Source: Streptomyces rishiriensis (GTDB lineage: Bacteria; Actinomycetota; Actinomycetes; Streptomycetales; Streptomycetaceae). Taken from it: a stretch of 64,000 nucleotides of DNA. Of this stretch, positions 50,491 through 60,415 are shown piece by piece (the stretch's first letter is position 1; every line of letters starts with the position of its first letter). The stretch covers positions 62,001 through 126,000 of the forward strand of contig NZ_BEWA01000021.1 of NCBI RefSeq assembly GCF_003112535.1. Reading direction: 5' to 3'. The position numbers and the translations under genes are program-made. Below the pieces are notes generated by a model. The model searched no databases. It was not told the DNA's origin and worked only from the letters and a program-made list of their open reading frames with translations.

Positions 50491-50550
50491 GGAAGACCGG
50501 TCTCACTGCCCTGGAAGACCGGTCCCGCTGCGGAGGACCGGTCTCACGGC
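50491..50550. repeat. Three 19-bp repeats at the end of the LLM gene
   Basis: GGAAGACCGGTCTCACTGC (50491-50509), GGAAGACCGGTCCCGCTGC (50513-50531) and GGAGGACCGGTCTCACGGC (50532-50550). The third copy includes the stop codon of the LLM gene. GACCGGTC in each is itself a perfect 8-base palindrome. Confidence 0.85.
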
Positions 50551-51497
50551 AGGCGGGGCAGCACCTTGGTCCGGTAGAAGTCGAAGAAGCCGCGCTGGTC
50601 CGGGCCGATCTGGTTCACGTAGACCCGGTCGAAGCCCGCGTCGGCGAAGGCGGTGAGAGCGGCGACGTGCTCGTCCACGTCGTCGCCGCAGACCGTGTTC
50701 TCACCGACCATCTCCTCGGTGATCAACGGCTCCAGCTGCTCGAAGTGGCTCGGCGTGGGCAGGATCTGGCCCATCTCGCCGGGCAGCAGCTGGTTCGACC
50801 ACAGCCGGTGGACCGTACGGACGGCCTCGGCGCGGTCGGCGCCGTAACAGACCTTGGTGCCGCCGCTGACCGGCTTCGCGCCGCCGCCGCCCTTGCGGAA
50901 CTGCTCCACCATCGGTTCGTCCGGCATCATCGTGATGTAGCCGTCGCCCACCCGCGACGCCAGCGCCGTCGCCTTGGGCCCGAACCCGGAGACGTCGATC
51001 GGGACCGGCTCCTCGGGCACGGTGTACAGACGGGCGTTCTCCACCTTGTAGTGCGTGCCGTAGTGGCTCACCTCCTCGCCGGTGAACAGCCGGCGCATGA
51101 CCTGGACGGCCTCCTCCAGCATCTCCAGCCGGACGTCCGCGGGCGGCCACACATCGCCGAGGATGTGCTCGTTCAGCGCCTCGCCCGAGCCGACGCCGAG
51201 CCGGAAGCGGCCGTTCGTCATCACGGCGGCCGTGGCGGCGGCCTGGGCCACCACGGCGGGGTGCATCCGTACGGTCGGGCATGTCACGGCCGTCTCGATG
51301 GGCAGCGACACCGCCTCCGACAGCGCGCCGATCACCGACCAGACGAACGGGCTCTGGCCCTGCGCGTCGTTCCAGGGGTGGTAGTGGTCGGAGATCCACA
51401 GCGCCTGGAAGCCCGCCTGCTCGGCCATGCGCGCCTGTTCGATCAGGTCCGCGGGGCCGAACTCCTCGCAGGACAGGAAGTAGCCGTACTCGGGCAT
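50544..51497 (-). CDS. F420-dependent LLM-class oxidoreductase (G6PDH-like group)
   Basis: The 317-residue protein is a luciferase-like barrel: YGYFLSCEEFGPADLIEQAR, ALWISDHYHPWND, VTCPTVRMHPAVVAQAAATAAV, FRLGVGSGEALNEHI and DVSGFGPKATALASRVGDGYI. These match the group containing F420-dependent glucose-6-phosphate dehydrogenase and its relatives. The cofactor is inferred from the family, the substrate is unknown. GGAGGTACC lies 8 bases before the ATG. It is divergent from the flavoprotein gene. Its stop lies within the 19-bp repeat set. Confidence 0.9.
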   Translation of the reverse strand: MPEYGYFLSCEEFGPADLIEQARMAEQAGFQALWISDHYHPWNDAQGQSPFVWSVIGALSEAVSLPIETAVTCPTVRMHPAVVAQAAATAAVMTNGRFRLGVGSGEALNEHILGDVWPPADVRLEMLEEAVQVMRRLFTGEEVSHYGTHYKVENARLYTVPEEPVPIDVSGFGPKATALASRVGDGYITMMPDEPMVEQFRKGGGGAKPVSGGTKVCYGADRAEAVRTVHRLWSNQLLPGEMGQILPTPSHFEQLEPLITEEMVGENTVCGDDVDEHVAALTAFADAGFDRVYVNQIGPDQRGFFDFYRTKVLPRLP

Positions 51498-51642
51498 GGG
51501 GGGTACCTCCGACTGGGTGACTCTGGTCCCGCACCGGGTACCCGACGCCCGGGCGGGCAACCGGCGCACGTTTGGCCGCCCCTGCCAGGGGGACGCGGAA
51601 ACCCTCGTACGACAACGGTCCGAACCCCGCCGGAGGCCAGCC

Positions 51643-53445
51643 TTGAGTCGACCCCGCATCGTGATCGTCGGAGCGGGCTTCGCCGGACTCCGGGCGGCTC
51701 GCACCCTCGCGCGCACGGCCCGCGGCCGGGCCGACATCACCCTGCTCAACCCCGCCGACCACTTCCTGTACCTGCCCCTGCTGCCCCGGGTGGCGGCCGG
51801 CGACCTGGACCCGCGCCGGATCGCCGGGTCGCTCTCGCGCACCCTGCGCGGCGTGCGGCTGGTGCTCGGCGAGGCCGGCCGCGTGGACCTCGACGCGCGC
51901 ACCGTTGGCTACACCGGCCCCGAGGGCGACGCGGGCGTCCTCGCCTACGACCGGCTCGTGCTGGCCGCGGGCGGCGCCGACGAGCTGCTGCCCGTCCCCG
52001 GGATCGCCGAGCACGCGTACGGGCTCCGCGGTCTGCCCGAAGCGCTCGTTCTGCGCGATCACCTCATCCGTCAGGTGGAAGCGGCCGCGGCCGGCGACAG
52101 CGCGGCCGAACGTGCGGCGCGTTGTACCTTCGTCGTGGCCGGCGCGGGCTACGCCGGCGCCGAAGTCGCCGCGCAGGGACAGGCCTTCACCGACGCGCTG
52201 GTGCGCGGCCGTCCCGCCCGCAGGGGCATGCGGCCGCGCTGGCTGCTGCTCGACGCCGCCGAGCGCGTCCTTCCCGACCTGGACGAACGCCTCTCCCGCA
52301 CCGCAGAACGGGCGCTCGCCGAACGCGGCGTCGACGTGCGCCTGGGGACCTCCGTGAAGGAGTCCACGCGCGAGGGCGTGCTGCTGACCGACGGCGAGTT
52401 CGTCGACAGCCGCACGCTGGTGTGGTGCGTGGGCGTACGGCCGGGCCCGCTCGTGAAGTCGCTGGGACTGCCCCTGGAGCGGGGCCGGCTGCTCGTGGAG
52501 CCGACGCTCCAGGCGCCGGGCCGGCCCGAGGTGTTCGCCTGCGGGGACGCGGCCGCCGTGCCGGATCTGGACCGTCCCGGGGAGTACACGCCGCTGACCG
52601 CGCGGCACGCGCGGCGGCAGGGGAAGCTGGCCGGACGCAACGTCGCCGCCTCCCTCGGCGGCGCGGCCGGTCTGCGGCCGTACCGGCACAGGGATCCCGG
52701 ACTCGCCGGCGAGCCGGGCGGGCGCCTCGGTGGTCCCGTGGCCGGCGCGGCCGCCCGCGCTCGCCATCTCTCCGCGATGCCCGGCAACCGCGTCCGCATG
52801 GCCGCCGGCCGGCTGCTGGACGCCGTCCTGCCGCACCGGCCCGTCCGGTCGGGCCTCCTGCGGTCGGGATCGGCGCCGCTGGACTCGACGCCGCCCGGGC
52901 CGCCCCGGATCCCGCACGCCCGCAGGCGCGCACCCACGGCCTTCGGGCCCGGCGCGGCCACCGAGGCGGACGTACACGCCGTCGCGTCCGCCCCGGCGGA
53001 CGCGACCGACAGGGCCACCGCGAACGACGTGAACGGCAAGAACACCCCTCACGACAGGAATCAGGTGAACGACGTGAACGACGTGAACGACGAGAACCAG
53101 ACGACCGGCGGGTCCGGCGAGCGGCACCCGTCCCCGGAGGACGGCTCCCAGTCGATCACCGCACCGACCCCCGAGGTGGGACGGCACGGAGGCGGCGAGG
53201 ACGACACCCGTACGGGTCGGTCGTCCCCCGAGGACGGCTCCCAGTCCATCACCTCGCCCACGCCCGAGGTCGGACAGCACAGCTCCGGACCGGCGACCGC
53301 GGGCGACGACGAGGCCGCCGAGCCCGCCAAGAACCAGCCGGGCGGCGAGCCCGCGAAGAACCAGCCCGGTGGCGAGCCCGCGAAGAACCAGCCGGCCGGC
53401 GGACCCGCCGACGGCGCGCACGCGCATGCGGAAGGAAACCGGTAG
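51643..53445 (+). CDS. NAD(P)/FAD-dependent oxidoreductase (NDH-2-like) with a long repetitive tail
   Basis: The 600-residue protein has a pyridine-nucleotide-disulfide reductase core (about 1-430). FAD binds at IVIVGAGFAGLRAARTL, the second Rossmann fold is FVVAGAGYAGAEVAA, and VFACGDAAAVPDL closes the FAD site. The stretch LSAMPGNRVRMAAGRLLDAVL is the usual C-terminal part of type II NADH dehydrogenase-like Streptomyces proteins. The last 160 residues are low-complexity and repeat-built, with no known domain. The start is TTG at 51643, 7 bases after GGAGG. It should oxidise NAD(P)H; the acceptor is unknown. The transketolase gene starts 4 bases after its stop. Confidence 0.87.
   Translation: MSRPRIVIVGAGFAGLRAARTLARTARGRADITLLNPADHFLYLPLLPRVAAGDLDPRRIAGSLSRTLRGVRLVLGEAGRVDLDARTVGYTGPEGDAGVLAYDRLVLAAGGADELLPVPGIAEHAYGLRGLPEALVLRDHLIRQVEAAAAGDSAAERAARCTFVVAGAGYAGAEVAAQGQAFTDALVRGRPARRGMRPRWLLLDAAERVLPDLDERLSRTAERALAERGVDVRLGTSVKESTREGVLLTDGEFVDSRTLVWCVGVRPGPLVKSLGLPLERGRLLVEPTLQAPGRPEVFACGDAAAVPDLDRPGEYTPLTARHARRQGKLAGRNVAASLGGAAGLRPYRHRDPGLAGEPGGRLGGPVAGAAARARHLSAMPGNRVRMAAGRLLDAVLPHRPVRSGLLRSGSAPLDSTPPGPPRIPHARRRAPTAFGPGAATEADVHAVASAPADATDRATANDVNGKNTPHDRNQVNDVNDVNDENQTTGGSGERHPSPEDGSQSITAPTPEVGRHGGGEDDTRTGRSSPEDGSQSITSPTPEVGQHSSGPATAGDDEAAEPAKNQPGGEPAKNQPGGEPAKNQPAGGPADGAHAHAEGNR
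53065..53400 (+). repeat. In-frame repeats encoding the tail of the flavoprotein
   Basis: Three kinds occur in series. GTGAACGAC is present three times (53065-53091). A block of about 55 bases encoding SPEDGSQSIT plus PTPEVG occurs at 53131 and again at 53224. A 27-base unit encoding EPAKNQPGG occurs three times (53320-53346, 53347-53373, 53374-53400) with few differences. All are multiples of three and keep the frame. Confidence 0.9.
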
Positions 53446-53449
53446 CCCG

Positions 53450-55297
53450 ATGGACACCGCCGAACTCATCGAACTCGGACAGCAGTTGAGGGTGGACAGC
53501 GTGCGCGCCTCCGCCGCCGCGGGATCCGGCCACCCGACGTCGTCCATGTCGGCCGCCGACCTGATGGCCGTGCTGCTCGCGAACCACCTCCGCTACGACT
53601 TCGACCGCCCCGCCCACCCCGGCAACGACCGCTTCGTCCTGTCCAAGGGCCACGCCTCCCCGCTGCTCTACTCCGCCTACAAGGCCGCCGGGGCCGTCGA
53701 CGACGAGGAACTGCTCACCTTCCGCAAGCTCGGCAGCCGGCTCGAAGGGCACCCCACCCCCCGGCGGCTGCCCTGGGTCGAGACGGCCACCGGCTCGCTC
53801 GGCCAGGGGCTGCCGGTGGGCGTCGGCATCGCGCTCTCGGGCAAGCGGCTGGAGCGCACCGCCTACCGGGTGTGGGTGCTGTGCGGGGACAGCGAGCTCG
53901 CCGAGGGCTCGGTGTGGGAGGCCGCCGAGCACGCGGGCCACGAGCACCTCGACAACCTGACGGCGATCGTCGACGTCAACCGCCTCGGCCAGCGCGGCCC
54001 GACCCGGCACGGACACGACCTCGACGCCTACGCCCGCCGCTTCCAGGCGTTCGGCTGGCACACGGTCGAGATCGACGGGCACGACGTGGACGCCGTGGAC
54101 CGCGCGTACGGCGAGGCGATCTCCACCAAGGGCCAGCCCACCGTCATCCTCGCCCGCACCCTCAAGGGCCGGGGCGTGGAGTCCGTCCAGGACCGCGAGG
54201 GGTTGCACGGCAAGCCGCTCCCGGACGCCGACGAGGCGATCGAGGAACTGGGCGGCGTGCGGAACCTGCGGGTCCGGGTGCACGAACCCGCCGACGCCCG
54301 CATGCTGCACTCCGTGCCGACCGGGCGCCTGGACCTGCCCCGCTGGGACAGGGGCGATGAGGCGGCCACCCGGGACGCCTACGGCCAGGCGCTGGCCGCG
54401 CTCGGCGGCGCCCGGGAGGACGTCGTCGCCCTGGACGGCGAGGTGAGCGACTCCACGCGGGCCGAGGTCTTCGCCAAGGCGCATCCCGACCGGTTCTTCG
54501 AGTGCTACATCGCCGAGCAGCAGCTCGTCGCCGCCGCGGTGGGCCTCGCGGCGCGCGGCTGGGTGCCCTACGCCTCCACGTTCGCGGCCTTCCTGACCCG
54601 GGCCCACGACTTCGTCCGCATGGCCGCGGTCAGCGGCGCCGGGATCAACCTGGTCGGCTCCCACGCCGGGGCGGCCATCGGCCAGGACGGACCCTCGCAG
54701 ATGGGCCTGGAGGACCTGGCCATGTTCCGGGCCGTGTACGGCTCCACCGTGCTGTATCCGTGCGACCCCAACCAGACCGCCCGGCTCGTCGCCACGATGG
54801 CGGGTCTGGACGGCGTCCGCTATCTGCGCACCTCGCGCGGCAAGGCCCCGGCCCTGTACGGCCCGGACGAGGAGTTCCCGGTCGGCGGCAGCAAGGTGCT
54901 GCGCTCCTCCGACCGGGACCGGATGACGATCGTCGCGGCCGGCGTCACCGTGCACGAGGCGCTGAAGGCCGCCGAGGCGCTCGACGGCGAGGGCGTCGCG
55001 GTGCGGGTGATCGACCTGTACTCGGTCAAGCCGGTCGACCGGGACACGCTGCGGCGGGCCGCCGAGGAGACCGGCTGTCTGCTGAGCGTGGAGGACCACC
55101 ACGAGCAGGGCGGTCTCGGCGACGCGGTGCTCGACGCCTTCCTCGACGGACGGCCGGTGCCCCGCCTGGTCCGGCTCGCCGTCCGTACGATGCCCGGGTC
55201 GGCCGCCCCCGACGAGCAGCTGCACGCCGCCGGCATCGACGCCGAGTCGATCGCCGCGTCCGCCCGGCTGCTGGTGGAGCAGGCGATCGCGCCGTGA
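53450..55297 (+). CDS. Transketolase
   Basis: The 615-residue single-chain enzyme transfers two-carbon units between sugar phosphates using thiamine diphosphate. The TPP motif is CGDSELAEGSVWEAA ending in VDVNRLGQ. SGHPTSSMSAADL near 26-38, SKGHASP, GSLGQGLPVG and the pyrimidine domain (IAEQQLVAAAVGLAARG, SHAGAAIGQDGPS) are intact. It is shorter than TktA (about 660) and resembles the mammalian/archaeal form that also includes some bacterial paralogues. It lies 4 bases after the flavoprotein gene, with GGAAGGAAACC upstream. Its stop overlaps the start of the LigD-type gene (GTGA). It is probably a second transketolase rather than the main Calvin/pentose-cycle copy. Confidence 0.93.
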   Translation: MDTAELIELGQQLRVDSVRASAAAGSGHPTSSMSAADLMAVLLANHLRYDFDRPAHPGNDRFVLSKGHASPLLYSAYKAAGAVDDEELLTFRKLGSRLEGHPTPRRLPWVETATGSLGQGLPVGVGIALSGKRLERTAYRVWVLCGDSELAEGSVWEAAEHAGHEHLDNLTAIVDVNRLGQRGPTRHGHDLDAYARRFQAFGWHTVEIDGHDVDAVDRAYGEAISTKGQPTVILARTLKGRGVESVQDREGLHGKPLPDADEAIEELGGVRNLRVRVHEPADARMLHSVPTGRLDLPRWDRGDEAATRDAYGQALAALGGAREDVVALDGEVSDSTRAEVFAKAHPDRFFECYIAEQQLVAAAVGLAARGWVPYASTFAAFLTRAHDFVRMAAVSGAGINLVGSHAGAAIGQDGPSQMGLEDLAMFRAVYGSTVLYPCDPNQTARLVATMAGLDGVRYLRTSRGKAPALYGPDEEFPVGGSKVLRSSDRDRMTIVAAGVTVHEALKAAEALDGEGVAVRVIDLYSVKPVDRDTLRRAAEETGCLLSVEDHHEQGGLGDAVLDAFLDGRPVPRLVRLAVRTMPGSAAPDEQLHAAGIDAESIAASARLLVEQAIAP

Positions 55298-56238
55298 GCG
55301 CGCAGGCGGGCGGCGGCGGCGTACGCACCGTGCGTGCGGGCCGCCGTACCGTCGAGGTCCACCGTCCGGACAAGGTGCTCTTCCCGGCCGCGGAGGCGGC
55401 GAAGGAGTACACGAAGGCCGACGTCGTCGCCTACTACCGGTCCGTCGCCGCGTTCATGCTGCCGCACCTGCGGGGCCGTCCGCTGATGCTGGAACGGCAT
55501 CCCGACGGGATCGACGGCCCCCGGTTCATGCAGAAGAACACCCCCGAGCACTATCCGCCGTGGATCAGGCGGGCCGAGGTGGCCAAGGAGGACGGCACGG
55601 TCCGCCACACCGTGTGCGACGACACCGCCACCCTCGTCCACCTCGCCGACCAGGCCTGTCTCACCCTGCACCGCTGGCTGTCGCGGGCCGACCGGGTCGA
55701 CCGTCCGGACCTGCTGGTCTTCGATCTCGACCCGGCCGACGACACGCGTTTCGCCGCCGTCCGGGAAGCCGCCCGGTGGCTGGGCGAGCTGCTCCACGAG
55801 CTGCGGCTGCCCTCGGGGCTGATGACGACCGGCTCGCGCGGGCTGCACGTCGTCGTGCCCCTCGACGGCGGCCACGGCTTCGACGAGGTGCGCGCCTTCG
55901 CCCGGGACGTCGCCGAGCTGCTCGCCGCCGAGCACCCGGACCGGCTCACCACGGCCGCCCGCAAGAAGGACCGCGGCGACCAGCTCTACCTGGACGTGCA
56001 GCGCAACGCCTACGCGCAGACCGCCGTCGCCCCCTACGCGGTGCGTGCGCTCCCCGGCGCCCCCGTCGCCGTCCCGATCACCTGGGAACAGCTCGACGAT
56101 CCCGGGCTCGGCCCGCGCCGGTGGACGGTCGCCGACGCCGTCGAGCAGGCCCGCTCCCGTCCCTGGTCCGCGCTGAGCGGCCGCGGGCGCTCCCTGGACC
56201 CGGCCCGACGGCGGCTCGACGCACTGAACGGCTCGTGA
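55294..56238 (+). CDS. LigD-type DNA polymerase/primase domain protein
   Basis: The 314-residue protein is a stand-alone polymerase domain of the LigD/PolD (archaeo-eukaryotic primase) family. It opens VEVHRPDKVLFPA, followed by GRPLMLERHPDGIDGPRFMQKN. Metal-binding aspartates are in LLVFDLDPADD (near 143-153), with GSRGLHVVVPL and KKDRGDQLYLDVQRNAYAQT. Such proteins add ribonucleotides or deoxyribonucleotides at double-strand breaks in Ku-dependent end joining. No Ku or ligase gene is in the window. The GTG overlaps the transketolase stop, so the two are cotranslated. Confidence 0.92.
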   Translation: MSAQAGGGGVRTVRAGRRTVEVHRPDKVLFPAAEAAKEYTKADVVAYYRSVAAFMLPHLRGRPLMLERHPDGIDGPRFMQKNTPEHYPPWIRRAEVAKEDGTVRHTVCDDTATLVHLADQACLTLHRWLSRADRVDRPDLLVFDLDPADDTRFAAVREAARWLGELLHELRLPSGLMTTGSRGLHVVVPLDGGHGFDEVRAFARDVAELLAAEHPDRLTTAARKKDRGDQLYLDVQRNAYAQTAVAPYAVRALPGAPVAVPITWEQLDDPGLGPRRWTVADAVEQARSRPWSALSGRGRSLDPARRRLDALNGS

Positions 56239-56283
56239 AGGTTTGGCCATGAGGCTTCCGGCCACACGGAAGGAGAGGTGGCC

Positions 56284-56997
56284 ATGGCGAACACAAAAAA
56301 CACATCGCATTCCACAGAGAACACATCGGGTGCGCGGACTTCACGAAACACCCGGAAGACAGGGCCCGGGAGCGAGGAGCCCCGGCGCCACCGGCCCACG
56401 CACCGCAGGGACGAGCAGGACGCCGAAGAGCAGGACGCCGAAGAGCAGGACGCCGAAGCGGCGGAGAGCGACGAGCCCGACGGCGAAGAGGCGGTCGGCG
56501 AGGAGCCGGACAGTGACGAGCCGGACGCCGAGGAGCTCGACGGCGAGGAGCCCGAGGACGAAGCGCCGGAGGACGAAGCGCCCGAGGACGAAGCGCCGGA
56601 GGACGAGGAGCCCGAGGACGAAGAGTCCGAGGGTGAAGAGTCCGAGGACGAGGAGTCCGAGGGTGACGAGGACGACTACGAGTACGACGACACGAAGGGT
56701 GGGGACCACAGCGTGACGGACGACCGGCCGCGCCCCATGGAGGTACTGCGCGAGGCGCGTGCCCAGCTGGCGGAGCTCACCGGCATGACCGCCGAGAGCG
56801 TGTCCTCCTTCGCGCAGACGGAGGACGGCTGGTCCCTGGAGGTCGAGGTGCTCGAACTGGAACGGGTCCCCGACACGATGAGCCTCATGGCGACCTACCA
56901 GGTCGAACTCGACCCGGAGGGGCAGCTCACCGGCTACCGGCGCGTTCGCCGTTATGAGCGCGGGCGGGCCGATGCCCACCGGGCGGGCGGCCGTTAG
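56284..56997 (+). CDS. gvpO: Gas vesicle protein GvpO with a long acidic N-terminal segment
   Basis: The 237-residue protein has two parts. Residues 40-145 are almost all Glu, Asp, Pro, Ser and Ala, encoded by 15-base repeats. The last 90 residues form the GvpO domain (RPMEVLREARAQLAELTGMT, VLELERVPDTMSLMATYQVELD, TGYRRVRRYERG). It should act as an accessory protein of gas vesicle assembly. AAGGAG lies 9 bases before ATG 56284, preferred over GTG 56278. It is the first gene of the gvp operon, 45 bases after the LigD-type gene. Short acidic N-termini are known for GvpO; this one is long. Confidence 0.9.
   Translation: MANTKNTSHSTENTSGARTSRNTRKTGPGSEEPRRHRPTHRRDEQDAEEQDAEEQDAEAAESDEPDGEEAVGEEPDSDEPDAEELDGEEPEDEAPEDEAPEDEAPEDEEPEDEESEGEESEDEESEGDEDDYEYDDTKGGDHSVTDDRPRPMEVLREARAQLAELTGMTAESVSSFAQTEDGWSLEVEVLELERVPDTMSLMATYQVELDPEGQLTGYRRVRRYERGRADAHRAGGR
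56413..56670 (+). repeat. 15-bp repeats encoding the acidic segment of GvpO
   Basis: GAGCAGGACGCCGAA occurs three times at 56413-56457. A second array of eight 15-base units, typified by CCCGAGGACGAAGCG, runs from 56551 to 56670 and encodes PEDEA-like units. All keep the frame. Confidence 0.9.
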
Positions 56998-57054
56998 GCC
57001 GCCGCCGAAGACCATTTCCGATCATCAATCACGAAGCAAGGAGGTGCGGTCGGC

Positions 57055-57486
57055 ATGACCGTAGTCCCGGCACAGCAGTCCGGTGGCGGAGGCGGCTCGA
57101 GCGGTCTTTACGACGTTCTGGAGCTCGTCCTCGACAGGGGGCTGGTGATCGACGCGTTCGTGCGGGTCTCCCTGGTCGGTATCGAGATCCTCAAGATCGA
57201 CGTGCGTGTCGTCGTGGCCAGCGTCGACACCTATCTGCGCTTCGCCGAGGCGTGCAACCGACTGGACCTGGAGTCCGGCCCCAACAAGAGCCCGGGCCTG
57301 CCCGAGATCGTCGGCGAGGTCACCGAGTCGGGTGCGCGCGGCAAGTCCAAGGGCGCCCTCTCCGGGGCCGCCGAGACCATATCCGACGCGTTCAAGCAGT
57401 CGCGTGACGACGGTTCCGCTGAGCGCGAGTCCAGGCCGCGCGCCCGCAAGACCGCGGCTTCGCGCCGTAAGGAGGAGCAGGAGTGA
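57055..57486 (+). CDS. gvpA: Gas vesicle structural protein GvpA (extended)
   Basis: The 143-residue protein carries the GvpA fold at residues 15-70: LYDVLELVLDRGLVIDAFVR, then VSLVGIEILKIDVRVVVASVDTYLRF. GvpA forms the ribbed shell of gas vesicles. Classical GvpA is about 70 residues; this one adds a charged C-terminal half (75-143) rich in Ser, Lys and Arg, as in Streptomyces GvpA. The SD is unusually strong, AAGGAGGT 9 bases before the ATG, fitting a major structural protein. It follows gvpO by 57 bases. The stop overlaps the start of gvpF. Confidence 0.93.
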   Translation: MTVVPAQQSGGGGGSSGLYDVLELVLDRGLVIDAFVRVSLVGIEILKIDVRVVVASVDTYLRFAEACNRLDLESGPNKSPGLPEIVGEVTESGARGKSKGALSGAAETISDAFKQSRDDGSAERESRPRARKTAASRRKEEQE

Positions 57487-58238
57487 GCACTTACGTGTAC
57501 GGCATCACCGCGGCCGCGCACCCTGCCCTTCCCGAGGGACTCGGCGGGGTCGGAGACCCTCCCATGCCCGTGCGGGTGCTGAAGGAGGGCGACCTGGCGG
57601 CCGTCGTGAGCGACGCACCGGAGGGGCTGCGCCCCAAGCGCCGGGAGCTTCTCGCGCACCAGAACGTGCTCGCCGAGGCCGGCGCCGGCGGCTGCGTGCT
57701 GCCGATGCGGTTCGGCAGCGTCGCCCCCGAGGACAGCGCCGTGACCGGTGTGCTCGCCGAGCGCGCCGAGCACTACCAGGAGCGGCTGAGGGCTCTCGAC
57801 GGCAAGGTCGAGTACAACGTCAAGGCGACGCACATCGAAGAGGCCGTGCTGCACCACGTCATGGCCGGCAGCCCCGAGCTGCGTGCCCTCGCCGAGGCCA
57901 ACCGGAAGGCGGGCGGCGGCAGTTACGAGCAGAAGCTGCAGCTCGGCGAGATGGTCGCCGCCGCCGTCAAGGCCCAGGAGGCCGAGGACGCGGGCGTCGT
58001 GCAGCAGGCGCTCGAGCCGCTCGCGGCGGCCGTCGGCCAGGGCCCGGAGTCCACGGGCTGGCTGGCCAACGTGTCGTTCCTGGTCGACCGGGATTCGGCC
58101 GCCCGCTTCGCGGAGGCGGTGGATGAGCTGCGGCAGGCCCATCCGCACCTCGACGTGCGCCTCAACGGGCCGCTTCCGCCCTACAGCTTCGTCGAGCCCG
58201 GACCGTCCGAGCCCGCGGAGACGATCACCGGGGAGTAG
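57483..58238 (+). CDS. gvpF: Gas vesicle protein GvpF (GvpF/L family)
   Basis: The 251-residue protein has the GvpF/L fold: STYVYGITAAAHPALPEGL at the N-terminus, LAAVVSDAPEGL, AHQNVLAEAGAGGCVLPMRFGSV, then VEYNVKATHIEEAVL and a C-terminal LNGPLPPYSFVE. GvpF is a minor shell or chaperone-like assembly protein. The GTG overlaps the gvpA stop by 4 bases. A second family member, gvpL, lies 3 kb downstream. Confidence 0.94.
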   Translation: MSTYVYGITAAAHPALPEGLGGVGDPPMPVRVLKEGDLAAVVSDAPEGLRPKRRELLAHQNVLAEAGAGGCVLPMRFGSVAPEDSAVTGVLAERAEHYQERLRALDGKVEYNVKATHIEEAVLHHVMAGSPELRALAEANRKAGGGSYEQKLQLGEMVAAAVKAQEAEDAGVVQQALEPLAAAVGQGPESTGWLANVSFLVDRDSAARFAEAVDELRQAHPHLDVRLNGPLPPYSFVEPGPSEPAETITGE

Positions 58239-58245
58239 GTGTGTC

Positions 58246-58509
58246 GTGGGACTGCTCGGAGAGGTGTTCCTGCTGCCTCTGGCTCCGGTCCGAGGCAGTG
58301 GATGGGTGATCCGGCAGGTGCTCAGTGAGGCCGAGCGGATCTATTACGACCCCTCCACGATCCGGGCCGAACTCTCCCGCCTCGAACAGCAGTTGGAGGC
58401 GGGAGAGATCACGGAGGAGGAGTTCGACCGACAGGAGGACGAACTCCTGGACCGGCTGGAGAACAGCGCACGCGGCACCACGCAATCGGACGACGGGACG
58501 GCAAGATGA
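58246..58509 (+). CDS. gvpG: Gas vesicle protein GvpG
   Basis: The 87-residue protein matches the small GvpG family: GLLGEVFLLPLAPVRGSGWV, then ABOUT 45 residues of coiled coil (IRAELSRLEQQLEAGEITEE, EFDRQEDELLDRLE). It is a minor assembly component. The GTG at 58246 lies 7 bases after the gvpF stop, with GGGGAG just upstream. Its stop overlaps the gvpY start (ATGA). Confidence 0.9.
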   Translation: MGLLGEVFLLPLAPVRGSGWVIRQVLSEAERIYYDPSTIRAELSRLEQQLEAGEITEEEFDRQEDELLDRLENSARGTTQSDDGTAR

Positions 58510-59224
58510 ACCGAATGGGACTGGGCCTGGCGGTCGGGGCCGGATATCTCCTCGGCCGTACCAGGAAACTGAAGATGGCGGTGGCCGTCGGATCGCTGGT
58601 GGCCGGCAAGCGGCTCAACCTGACGCCGAAGGGCATCGCCGATCTGGTCTCCCAGCAGCTGCGGGACAATCCGCAGTTCAAGGAGATCGGAGACCAGCTG
58701 CGCCAGGACCTGCGCGGAGTCGGCAAGGCCGCCTCGGGCGCCATGGTGGAGCGGCAGATCGACGCGCTCGCGGACCGGCTGCACGGCCGCACCGCCGCGG
58801 TGCGCGACCAGCTCGCGGGCGTCGCGCCCGGCAAGGGCGGCGGGCGCGAGCAGGACGACGAGCAGGACGAGGATCAGGAGGCCGACGAGGAGTACGAGGA
58901 GCCTCAGGACGCCGAGGCCGACGAGGACGAGGAGCCTCAGGACGCCTCCGACGAGGACGAGGAGGACACCCTCGAGGAGGACGAGGGCGAGCAGGACGAG
59001 GAGGAGGACGAGGAGCCGCCGAGGAAGCCGGCGGCGAAGAAGACGGCCAAGAAGGCGCCCGCGAAGAAGGCCCCCGCGAAGAAGGCGCCCGCCAAGAAGG
59101 CTCCGGCCCGCCGGACGGCCGCGAAGAAGACCGCGTCGGCCGGGAAGACGGCCGCGAAGACGGCGTCCAGGCCCGCCTCCGGTGGCGGCTCCGGCGCCCG
59201 GCGCTCGAAGGGAGGCGGTGACCG

Positions 59225-59228
<4 letters not shown>
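58506..59228 (+). CDS. gvpY: GvpY: polyampholyte protein of the gas vesicle operon
   Basis: The 240-residue protein has three zones. Residues 1-105 look folded and helical: a short hydrophobic start (GLGLAVGAGYLLGRTRKLKM), then LVSQQLRDNPQFKEIGDQLR. Residues 115-175 are almost wholly acidic (Glu/Asp/Gln). Residues 176-240 are Lys/Ala/Pro-rich, with KKAPA-type units like histone H1 tails. I name it gvpY from its position in the Streptomyces operon as I recall it; the function is unknown. ATGA overlaps at both ends couple its translation to gvpG and gvpZ. Confidence 0.82.
59049..59108 (+). repeat. Four 15-bp repeats encoding the KKAPA tail of GvpY
   Basis: Units at 59049-59063, 59064-59078, 59079-59093 and 59094-59108, typified by AAGAAGGCGCCCGCG, encode KKAPA. 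Differences are mostly at third positions. Confidence 0.9.
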
Positions 59229-60411
<1,183 letters not shown>

Positions 60412-60415
<4 letters not shown>

